Below are positions 28,134 to 36,010 of a DNA stretch of 36,010 bases, in pieces (the stretch's first letter is position 1; each line of letters opens with the position of its first letter). The DNA is from Nitrososphaerota archaeon. Its GTDB lineage: Archaea > Thermoproteota > Nitrososphaeria > Nitrososphaerales > Nitrosopumilaceae. Position numbers and translations under genes: made by a program. Below the pieces are notes generated by a model, which had not been told where the DNA came from, did no database searches, and saw nothing but the letters and a program-made list of their open reading frames with translations. Location: the NCBI GenBank assembly GCA_029782475.1, contig JARPSM010000040.1, positions 1 through 36,010 of the forward strand, in the 5' to 3' direction.

Positions 28134-28625
28134 ATGAAACTCCAAGTTTTAATGTTCTATCAAGATGATCCAAAAAAATGCACAGCTGCCAAAATGGTCA
28201 AATTTGGTCTTGCACAAAATATTAAAAAAATTGGTGCTAAAGGATTAGTCTTAGATCCATTTTCTGAAAAAACTTTACTTCCTAAAGACAAATCAATCAT
28301 TAATACAATAATTGGCATAGATTGTTCTTGGAATCTTGCTGATCAAGCATTTTCTAAAAAATTCTCTGGGATTAAAAGAAAATTACCTCCATTACTTGCT
28401 GGAAACCCTGTAAATTATTCAAAATTAAATAAATTGACTACTGTTGAGGCATTGGCTGCATCTTTGTTTATTTTAGGTTCTAGAGATCAGGCTTTGGAAT
28501 TGCTCAACAAATTCAAATGGGGTCATACTTTTTATGAATTAAATCAAAATCTTTTAGAGGAATATTCAAATCTTGAAAATGAATCACAAATAGATTTAAT
28601 TTTAAAAGATTATGGTTTGATTTGA
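28134..28625 (+). CDS. tsr3: Tsr3 (DUF367) rRNA aminocarboxypropyltransferase
   Basis: DDPKKCTAAKMVKFGLA; LPKDKSIINTIIGIDCSWNLAD; RKLPPLLAGNPVNYSKLNKLTTVEALAASLFILG; FKWGHTFYELN. Confidence 0.92.
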   Translation: MKLQVLMFYQDDPKKCTAAKMVKFGLAQNIKKIGAKGLVLDPFSEKTLLPKDKSIINTIIGIDCSWNLADQAFSKKFSGIKRKLPPLLAGNPVNYSKLNKLTTVEALAASLFILGSRDQALELLNKFKWGHTFYELNQNLLEEYSNLENESQIDLILKDYGLI

Positions 28626-31081
28626 TTTCTTTTTTTTACATATACTAGAATAATTATAACTAGTATGATTGGTATTGTCCAAAACCAGTACTCTGACTCT
28701 TTCTCAGCAAACTCTGTCTCCTCTGTAGTTGATATCGGCAAACCCCTTTCATTGTCACTTACAATAAAACTAGATTCATAAAAATCTGGTTTTAATACTG
28801 AATTTGATATTGCAAATATTTTGATGTTGTTTGCTCCTGTTCCCAAGTGGTTTGACTCTTCAGAAGATATTTTGATTGTTGCACTATTGTTGTCAACAAA
28901 GTATGTATCTGAACTAACATTTTCCCCATCACTGCCTGTTAAAAAATACAAAATTGAATCAGAGTTTTTTGTTTCAACAACTATGATAATTTCATCTCCT
29001 CTTTGAACTGATTTTTCAATCTCTATTTTTTCAATTGTTGGTACTTTTGCTTTTTCAAATTTTGCCCACTCTCCTTTTTTGAATGGATATGAATCATCCT
29101 CAAATGCAGTTACTTTGATGGTCCTTGATTCTGGTGAATATGATTCTAAATAAAATGGTCCGTTACTAATTACTGCATGCTGTTTATTCTGAATCCAGTC
29201 TATTGAAGAGTCATATCTGGATTGATAGTATTCTGAACTTTCATTGTTTTCAATAAATGATTGCGGGATGTGATTTGATTTTTTAAATTCTTTTAAATAT
29301 TCTTTTATCATGTTTGCATCATTTGTAATAATCAACGATAACCAGTTTACATTTTTACTTGTAGCCCCGGATCTTGAAAATGACACTTTACCATCCATTA
29401 CTGCTTTTTCCATGGCTGCTGTAATTTCCCAAGGTACTGTATTCCACAACACTGCCCATTCTGCAATTTCTCCTTCATCAAAATGCCAATAATCTACATA
29501 CACTTCGATGGTGTCCTCATCAATTTGATTTATCCCTTTGATTGTTTGGATACTTTGTGCAGCTCTTGGTGTGAATTCTGTATCAAATGTTTTATCATTT
29601 TCATCTGTTTGAGTTCCCCATTCAACTGTGAAATACAATGAATGTATGACATCATTCATATCCATTTTTTCACCATTGTGCCAATTACTGAATTTAAAAT
29701 CAAATGTTACCTTGCTTGTAGATTGTGAATTTGCCTCAACATTTACCCATTTTTGTAATGTTGGACTCCATATTTTAGATTCTTGAGGGATGCTGATTTT
29801 GTTATTTGGCCCTTGATTTTCAACTTCCCATGTTGCTCTTACGGGGAATGTTTTCCCAGTAAATGGATGTTTGAATGTTGCAGGATCTGAAATGATTCCC
29901 CAAATATGTATACTATAACTATCTCCAAACCCCATTATTGGATTCCATGCGCCTTGATAGATTTGCTTAACTCCAATCACTAATTCTTCATTATTGTTAT
30001 TTGCATTTATTGGAGTAAATCTACTTGGAACTCCTGCACCAAAATCGTTTACTATTCCACTAGTTTTTTCATTTACAACATATTGATCTATTTTACTTGC
30101 TAAAAAAACACGTACTGATTCATTAATCCCTTCTACAACTGCATCTTGAATTAACTTGGTTCTTTGTTCTGATGTTTCAAAATCTCCGGTGTAAATTTTC
30201 TGTGTTAATGAATCTAGTCTTTCATTTTTATAATTCCAGTATGAGGGATCATTGAATCCTGGCATATTTGAAAACCATGGGGAATACATTTGTCCCAATC
30301 CTACAGAATCATATTTTACAAATGCTGAACGCCCCCATCCTTCTGTATACAAATTCCATTTTACGTCTGAGGGATTTGAACCATATACCACGACAAATGC
30401 TTTATTCAAATCCCCAAATTCTTTTTTTACTGTAAATCCAATTTTTTCTAATTCTACTGATAATATCTCTCCAATTGATTTTCTCACTGGATCATCGCTT
30501 CTGATAAAAATTGTAATTTCAATTGGCTTTCCATTTATTTGCCATTTTTCATTAATTTTGGTTGCTCCTTTTTCGTTTAGACTTTTTGAGATGATTTGAT
30601 TTGCTAGTGTTGGATTATATCTAAAATTATACGTCTCTAACTGTTCAATTACTGTAAGGTATTCTGGGTCTGATGGACTATAGTATGAGATAATTGGTGA
30701 GCCGTATCCTCCCATCAGTTCATTCACAATTAATTTTCTATCTACTAGATAATTTAGAGCGAATCTTGTGTCTTTGCTTGAAAATGGATTAAATTTTTGA
30801 GATTCTGCAGGGTTTATCAGAATGCTGTATGATCCTCCGGCGGAATCAAACACCTGTAACCCTTCTCGGTTTTGGTTACTTTCTAGTCTATCTGGAGATA
30901 CTGTGAAATAATAAATGTCCAAATTTTCATTCCTCACCTCTTCTAATGCTGTATTTTCATCTAAATACTGAATAAATTTTACAGAATCAAAAAATGTATT
31001 TTTTTCTGCAAATGATTCATCATATACAATTGATGAAACTAAAAAAGCTAGTATGATAACTAGCACTTTATTCATATTCAT
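28610..31081 (-). CDS. ABC-type solute-binding protein (SBP family 5-like), C-terminally membrane-anchored
   Basis: Signal peptide; FSSKDTRFALNYLVDRKLIVNELMGGYGSPI; WHNGEKMDMNDVIHSLYF; C-terminal TM WFWTIPIILVIIILVYVKKRNQ. Confidence 0.88.
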   Translation of the reverse strand: MNMNKVLVIILAFLVSSIVYDESFAEKNTFFDSVKFIQYLDENTALEEVRNENLDIYYFTVSPDRLESNQNREGLQVFDSAGGSYSILINPAESQKFNPFSSKDTRFALNYLVDRKLIVNELMGGYGSPIISYYSPSDPEYLTVIEQLETYNFRYNPTLANQIISKSLNEKGATKINEKWQINGKPIEITIFIRSDDPVRKSIGEILSVELEKIGFTVKKEFGDLNKAFVVVYGSNPSDVKWNLYTEGWGRSAFVKYDSVGLGQMYSPWFSNMPGFNDPSYWNYKNERLDSLTQKIYTGDFETSEQRTKLIQDAVVEGINESVRVFLASKIDQYVVNEKTSGIVNDFGAGVPSRFTPINANNNNEELVIGVKQIYQGAWNPIMGFGDSYSIHIWGIISDPATFKHPFTGKTFPVRATWEVENQGPNNKISIPQESKIWSPTLQKWVNVEANSQSTSKVTFDFKFSNWHNGEKMDMNDVIHSLYFTVEWGTQTDENDKTFDTEFTPRAAQSIQTIKGINQIDEDTIEVYVDYWHFDEGEIAEWAVLWNTVPWEITAAMEKAVMDGKVSFSRSGATSKNVNWLSLIITNDANMIKEYLKEFKKSNHIPQSFIENNESSEYYQSRYDSSIDWIQNKQHAVISNGPFYLESYSPESRTIKVTAFEDDSYPFKKGEWAKFEKAKVPTIEKIEIEKSVQRGDEIIIVVETKNSDSILYFLTGSDGENVSSDTYFVDNNSATIKISSEESNHLGTGANNIKIFAISNSVLKPDFYESSFIVSDNERGLPISTTEETEFAEKESEYWFWTIPIILVIIILVYVKKRNQIKP

Positions 31082-31110
31082 TATTTTAAAACCATATACT
31101 AAAACCTATA

Positions 31111-31132
31111 TAATAATACCCTGGTATTATTA
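31111..31132. promoter_or_regulatory. 22-bp palindrome TAATAATACC-CT-GGTATTATTA in a divergent intergenic region
   Basis: Perfect 10-bp arms, flanked by direct repeats TAAAACCTATAT at 31100-31111 and 31138-31149. Confidence 0.65.
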
Positions 31133-31174
31133 GCTGATAAAACCTATATTTCTATCATGAATCAAACACAATAA

Positions 31175-31813
31175 TTGAAAATTCATCCTAAAATGATAAT
31201 TGGGTTACAGGGAATTATACAAGGCGGTATCTCCGTTCAAGATTTTTGTGCTGTTACAAAAATGAGTGATGTTGAATCTAAAACAATTCTAGATGAATTT
31301 ATTAAAAATGATATTGGAACAAAAGATGATGATAATTCATATATTTTTGAAGATGGCGATAAACTAAAAATTGCAATATCCTTACTTGAAAAAGGCTACC
31401 CTATAGATGAAATTGCAGTTGCACTAGAATGGCGGGATTTTGAGGGTTTAACTGCAGAAATTTTATCTGAAAAAAACTTTGCAGTCATGAAAAATATGAT
31501 GTTGACAAAACCTCGAATGGAAATTGATGTTGTTGGAATTAGACTTGGAGTTGCAATTTTAATTGATTGTAAACATTGGAAACGTAATAGTGAATCTGCC
31601 TTATCGACTATGGTGAAAAAACAAATTGCTAGGGCAAAACATTATGTTGAAAAAACCCCTGGGGCTATTGCTGTACCTGTGATTGTAACTCTATATCAGG
31701 ATAAAATTGATTTTATTGAGAATGTACCCATAGTCCCAATTTTTCAATTTGCTTCATTTATTGATGAATTTTATGGAAATATTGATCAAATGAATACTAT
31801 AGGAACAGACTAG
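31175..31813 (+). CDS. wHTH + PD-(D/E)XK-like nuclease/restriction-endonuclease-fold protein
   Basis: N-terminal HTH-like region; RMEIDVVGIRLGVAILIDCKHWKR resembles (E)xD...(D/E)xK with downstream KQIARAKHYV. Confidence 0.6.
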   Translation: MKIHPKMIIGLQGIIQGGISVQDFCAVTKMSDVESKTILDEFIKNDIGTKDDDNSYIFEDGDKLKIAISLLEKGYPIDEIAVALEWRDFEGLTAEILSEKNFAVMKNMMLTKPRMEIDVVGIRLGVAILIDCKHWKRNSESALSTMVKKQIARAKHYVEKTPGAIAVPVIVTLYQDKIDFIENVPIVPIFQFASFIDEFYGNIDQMNTIGTD

Positions 31814-33545
31814 TTACAAATAATATCATACATCCAATCACAAACCCCTTGGTAATTTTTAATGAATTATCTAATGCCTTGGAATAATCCTCATAAATTC
31901 CCTGTCCCATCACTTTTACATTTGATTCATTTTCTAAAATTTCGAATTTTGCTGATGCGGTATTCTTTTCTGCATTTTTTGCAATTTCAAAAAACCATTT
32001 TGCTAGTTTATCTGCACTTGTAATCAATCCTAATTGATAGTATCCATTTCTATTCCTGGCCTTAACTGGCGCATAATGTGTATCTGATGTGCAAATTTCA
32101 AGTAATTGATAATCTTTTTTTGCAAAAATATCTATAATTTTCTCTCTTACTCCGTTCTCCATGTTGTTGGAATCTGCCCATCCTAAGAAATATTTTTTCT
32201 CATTAATTTTAAGACAAATAATTCCCAATCCTCCCATTCCCAAGTCTTCTGTCCATACATCCATTTCATCAGTATTGGCATAGCCGAGCTCTATTGGAAA
32301 ACTCTCTTTTGTAATTAGAGTGTCCAAACATGATTTGGCAGCTTTTAACATGTCTTCTCCATCTTCTTTTGAAATTTCCTCACCCATTGCATTATGAGTA
32401 TCGACAATTAGTGTTCTTGAATAATTTCTATTATTTGCATACTGGACTATTTCTGTTTTCATGTAACTGGGAAGATCCTCCATACCTTGCGGTGATAATG
32501 ATAAAAACAATAATGGATTGTTCTCAAAAAGCAAACCTGTCACTCTAGCTTTGTTTATTTGAACTGTTACTGGCTCTGTACATTTCATACCTGCCTCTTT
32601 GACTTTGCTGTTCTCTAAATCTTTCAAATATTTTTCAACTTCCTTTCTTGATGGAAGATTCAATGCATGATCTGAAATACTGTGCATGACCATTGCTGAT
32701 GATGACAAATTTTTGTAAATTAGGTAAGGGATGTTGCTTCCTCCTACAGGGTGATATGGTCCTGGATGTATTCCTGGTAACACCATTCTGAATCCTTTTT
32801 GGTTATTCTTTGTTGAAAATTTTATCTGTGACGTATTTATTTTGGTTTCATTTGAGCGTTCTTCCATGAGCATTTCTGCATCTTCAAAATCATTCCCTTG
32901 AGATGCAAGATATGCTTGAATTGTTTTATGAGTGCTTTCCATTCCTGGTCTTCCTGCTCTGTCTGTTACAAATGACCATACACTTGCAATTATGATGAAA
33001 GATACTCCATATCCTAATCCAATTGGTTCGCCAAGTATTGAAATCCATAAATCTTGTGGAACTAATACCAAAAACATTGCTAGTGGTTGAATGAGACAAA
33101 TGGCCCAAGCTTTTTTTAGACTTGCACCAAGTGTTGTAGTATAAATTCCTATTCTGAAACTTGCAAAAAGTAATAATCCAAAAGTAATGAAGAATACTTG
33201 TAAATCTTTTGATAAAACTATGCTTGAAAGTATTCCCATCAAAAGTGTGACAGTCCACAACATATTTCCAAAAAGAGATGAATGCAATGATTTTGAATAT
33301 TCTTTCTTTTTTGCAAATCGTGTATCTAATAATTGTGTTAAAGCTAATACACCTAAAACAATTGGCAACCTGTACCAATTCTCTTCAAACCCTAAATTGC
33401 CTAAATATCCAAAATATACTGCAAGAACTGTAACTGATGCTACTATCATTGAAACAACTAGTGAGAAATATTTTGATGATGGATTAACCAGAGTAAGGGA
33501 AAATCTATTGTGTATATTTGAAACATCGTCTACTTCTTGTTCCAT
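31797..33545 (-). CDS. DUF2070-family archaeal membrane protein
   Basis: Multi-TM N-terminus; LPGIHPGPYHPVGGSNIPYLIY, HSISDHALNLPSRKEV, DTHNAMGEE, CTSDTHYAP. Confidence 0.85.
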   Translation of the reverse strand: MEQEVDDVSNIHNRFSLTLVNPSSKYFSLVVSMIVASVTVLAVYFGYLGNLGFEENWYRLPIVLGVLALTQLLDTRFAKKKEYSKSLHSSLFGNMLWTVTLLMGILSSIVLSKDLQVFFITFGLLLFASFRIGIYTTTLGASLKKAWAICLIQPLAMFLVLVPQDLWISILGEPIGLGYGVSFIIIASVWSFVTDRAGRPGMESTHKTIQAYLASQGNDFEDAEMLMEERSNETKINTSQIKFSTKNNQKGFRMVLPGIHPGPYHPVGGSNIPYLIYKNLSSSAMVMHSISDHALNLPSRKEVEKYLKDLENSKVKEAGMKCTEPVTVQINKARVTGLLFENNPLLFLSLSPQGMEDLPSYMKTEIVQYANNRNYSRTLIVDTHNAMGEEISKEDGEDMLKAAKSCLDTLITKESFPIELGYANTDEMDVWTEDLGMGGLGIICLKINEKKYFLGWADSNNMENGVREKIIDIFAKKDYQLLEICTSDTHYAPVKARNRNGYYQLGLITSADKLAKWFFEIAKNAEKNTASAKFEILENESNVKVMGQGIYEDYSKALDNSLKITKGFVIGCMILFVTSLFL

Positions 33546-33552
33546 TGTTCCT

Positions 33553-33717
33553 TCACGGAGCTAAAAATAAATCAATTATCCATGAAACGACAATTAGACT
33601 AATTGGGACTGATACTACAATTTTTGGATCAATTTTGTATCCCTTTGTCTCATCTTCAAAGAATCTCATGAGACCTCCACCTGATGCTGGGAGTGGTGCT
33701 GATTTTTTATCTGCCAT
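33553..33717 (-). CDS. Preprotein translocase subunit Sec61beta (SecG-type, archaeal)
   Basis: Manual translation MADKKSAPLPASGGGLMRFFEDETKGYKIDPKIVVSVPISLIVVSWIIDLFLAP*; 54 aa, absent from the ORF track. Confidence 0.9.
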   Translation of the reverse strand: MADKKSAPLPASGGGLMRFFEDETKGYKIDPKIVVSVPISLIVVSWIIDLFLAP

Positions 33718-33920
33718 TACAATTCGTCATCGCGGATTTTAACATAAAAACTTTATTCTGAGACCAAAATTTAATCCTAAATCGAACTCTGTTTCCTAAT
33801 TCCACATGTTTAGGCACAAATCACGACCGAAAAATATTTGGATCACGGATTTTACAACTATTTTGTGTCTCAGAAGATAAAATATGATGACCAACGATAC
33901 ATCTCACGTGGGGAACACTC

Positions 33921-34959
33921 TTGCATTTGGATTCAGAGACAATGTCTGAAGGCGTTGATGAATTAAACGATGGTAGTGTAGGGCATCCTTTTGTTTATTC
34001 TGATGCATGTTTCATGGCTGCTGCTGCATTATTTAAAAATACAATAAAGATTCCATACAGACAGTTGCAGAGAATCATTGAGATCTGTCTTAAGGGAAAA
34101 GACACTCCAAAATTTTCTGCAATATGGAAGAGAATCAACAAGATAAGATAGAGGACAGTGACGGCAAAACCTGGTTTGCAGATGGAAAAAAGAAGATGGA
34201 GATTGTGTTTCTTGTAGGCGACTCGACAGGCCTCAAACCAACCATCGTGGTGACTGGATGGGAGACAAGTGGAACGTACGACGTGGATTCATAAAGTTGC
34301 ATGTGATGGTGGACAGTAAGACTAAGAAAATATATGCTGCAACTATAACAGATGAGAAGACAGGGGATGCACCGCAATTTAAGAAATTAGTAGACGAGGC
34401 AATGCAGAATATTAAAGACTCACCCAATGTCACTGCATCTGATGAATTGTGTGTTGGTGCAGACGGAGCATATGATTCTAATGAGCATTTTAAACATTGT
34501 AAAGAAAATGATCTGATTCCTGTAATTCCAATAAGGAAGAATTTTTCATATAAAAAAGATGGAGATACTACAAGAAACGAACAGGAGTTGATTCAGCTTG
34601 GCAACTGTAAAATAAATCGTAAAAACAAGCAGGTATTTGATAAACTCACAGAAGAACAGAAACTAGAAAAACAAAAGCAATGGGAAAAAAATTACAAGAA
34701 TGAAATGGCATTAAACAAGCAGGTATTTGATAAACTCACAGAAGAACAGAAATTAGAAAACCAAAAAGAGTGGAAAGAAAATGTCAAATATCAAAGGCGT
34801 TGGGCAGTTGAGATTGCATTTTCTACATACAAAAGGATTTTTGGTGAGAATATCTCCTCAAGCAGTAGATGGGATCAGGTAGTACAAGAGATAAAATTCA
34901 AGATTATGATATACAACAAGATGATTGACAGGGCAATGGAGGTGGTGGTGGGAGTCTAA
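33921..34959 (+). pseudogene. IS5-like transposase, at least two frameshifts (near 34140 and 34235)
   Basis: YRQLQRIIEICLKGKDTPKFSAIWKRINK / MEIVFLVGDSTGLKP / TNHRGDWMGDKWNVRRGFIKLHVMVDSKTKKIYA...VGADGAYDS...RRWAVEIAFSTYKRIFGE in three frames. Confidence 0.8.
34623..34787 (+). repeat. Direct duplication at a 90-bp interval inside the transposase
   Basis: AAACAAGCAGGTATTTGATAAACTCACAGAAGAACAGAAA at 34623 and at 34713; encodes NKQVFDKLTEEQKLE twice. Confidence 0.85.
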
Positions 34960-35309
34960 AAGAACACCATGACAAATCTGGGATAGTGAAAATCTAAGTC
35001 AGAATTGGGAAACAGAGTTACTTGCAGGTTATCGGCTATAATATGACGGCATAGTCTCTGAGAAAACAAAATTGACGGGATGTATAACTAGCGTGAGCTA
35101 TAACATAAAATGCAAAAAATCCAAGAATTCCTTATGTTTTGGCGAGATGTGGTTTTTAATGCATCGAGTTTGATGTGAAATGCTGGAAATTATGCCTTGA
35201 AAAATCTGTAAAATTGTCAAAAGTGGACAAAGCCCACCCACCTAAATTATTCTTCAATCAAATTGACGCTTAGAGTTGAGGTTATAATGTTGTAATTTGT
35301 GTAAACATC

Positions 35310-35768
35310 ATGGCATCCGATGGCGAGATTGTAATGGAAATCGATGAAAATTTTCTAATTGAAACAAATGAAAAAGTTCTCTTAAGAGAAAAGGAAAGAG
35401 CCGGCAAAAAAGTCTACATTGAGACTGTCCCTCAAAATCTTGCTCGCGTATTGCCTAAAGTAAGCGAGTATGGTACTTCTGGAAATATAGAACAAGATTT
35501 GATTCAAAAAACAGCTGCCATAATGGCTGCTGTTCCTTGGACTCAGGCGTTCTTTGATGGCAATAGAAGAACATCGATCGTTGTAGCAGGAACATTTCTA
35601 CGCGATAATGGCTATGAATTAGATATTAGTCCAGAAGAAGAAAATAAAAAACTAAGAGAAATGTTAAGTGAGATCAAGAAACATCAACGTGACCTTGAGC
35701 CGACTATCATGAAGCAGTTGTTTTTATATATCTCAGAAAGGATGAACAAGTATGAGCCCAAAACATGA
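35310..35768 (+). CDS. Fic/Doc (Fido)-family-like protein with variant catalytic motif
   Basis: PWTQAFFDGNRRTSIVVAGTFLRDNGYELD aligns to HPFxDGNxRTA..A..FL..NGY, with Gln79 in place of His. Confidence 0.7.
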   Translation: MASDGEIVMEIDENFLIETNEKVLLREKERAGKKVYIETVPQNLARVLPKVSEYGTSGNIEQDLIQKTAAIMAAVPWTQAFFDGNRRTSIVVAGTFLRDNGYELDISPEEENKKLREMLSEIKKHQRDLEPTIMKQLFLYISERMNKYEPKT

Positions 35769-35835
35769 GAAAACCACTGACGAACTCATTGAGAAATACT
35801 CTAAACTCTTAGATGATCTTGCTACTGACGATTAA
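35752..35835 (+). CDS. Possible 27-aa micro-ORF overlapping the Fic-like gene
   Basis: MSPKHEKTTDELIEKYSKLLDDLATDD*. Confidence 0.3.
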   Translation: MSPKHEKTTDELIEKYSKLLDDLATDD

Positions 35836-35888
35836 TTTCTAAAAATATTATATTTTCATTCCCAAAATAATGGTATGAATCAAGCACT

Positions 35889-36010
35889 TTAGATGTATTT
35901 TGCCAACTCAGTGAACGGATCTAGTTCCCTTATTCTCCAGGTCTCAAAACATGTTAGAAAAACAGACAGCCTCCTCATTCCCTTTTGGCTTTTCATCTGT
36001 CTGCGAACAT
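35889..36010 (-). mobile_element. C-terminus of an IS66-like transposase, truncated by window edge
   Basis: VRRQMKSQKGMRRLSVFLTCFETWRIRELDPFTELAKYI*; co-linear with VRGCLRNETGMVTFANIMT(*)MVTWQYQGLDLGTQLRKYL* of the left IS66 remnant. Confidence 0.65.

Larger units (their letters stand above)
33785..35019 (+). mobile_element. Decayed IS5-like insertion sequence, 18-bp TIRs
   Basis: Left AACTCTGTTTCCTAATTC; right GAATTGGGAAACAGAGTT (17/18 complementary); transposase reading frames inside. Confidence 0.8.

Noticed and set aside
32926-33564. ORFs 32926-33378 (-) and 33187-33564 (+)
   Set aside because: Shadow frames of the DUF2070 gene.
313-35238. Similar strings AAAAGTGGACAAC (near 310) and AAAAGTGGACAAAGCC (near 35220) at both window ends
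   Set aside because: Short match without an identifiable element boundary; not distinguishable from chance.

Overview
AT-rich archaeal window, most consistent with a marine Nitrososphaeria/Thaumarchaeota (Nitrosopumilus-like) genome. The middle (about 1.86-33.75 kb) is a dense core-gene block: ferritin, PPOX-family flavoprotein, coiled-coil protein, class I LysRS, archaeal Elp3, a basic repeat protein, a CPA2 antiporter, PurM, a PAC2-family protein, a wHTH regulator, a CaCA antiporter, a TldD/PmbA-family protein, CofH, CofG, an HtrA-like protease, a GT2 glycosyltransferase, an SRPBCC protein, an EMAPII/MetG-C-like tRNA-binding protein, TBP, a DUF1512-like protein, type II methionine aminopeptidase, tRNA-Pro(TGG), a 1092-aa secreted lamin-tail/Ig-repeat protein, Tsr3, an ABC-type solute-binding protein, a wHTH + PD-(D/E)XK-like protein, a DUF2070 protein and Sec61beta. 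Both ends are mobile-element debris. The left end has an edge-truncated HTH of a probable integrase/transposase, a 101-bp MITE with 8-bp TSDs, frameshifted ORFs and an IS66 remnant with a nonsense codon. The right end has a frameshifted IS5-like element whose terminal inverted repeats match the MITE, a Fic/Doc-like protein with His->Gln in the catalytic motif, and the C-terminus of another IS66-like transposase. Best leads: the MITE/IS5-like parent pair, a candidate C/D box sRNA downstream of tRNA-Pro, a 22-bp palindrome framed by 12-bp direct repeats between divergent genes, the Fic H->Q variant, and several unannotated ORFs under 60 aa. I found no convincing evidence of a wholly new multi-gene system. 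Family names come from motif recognition by eye, not database searches.
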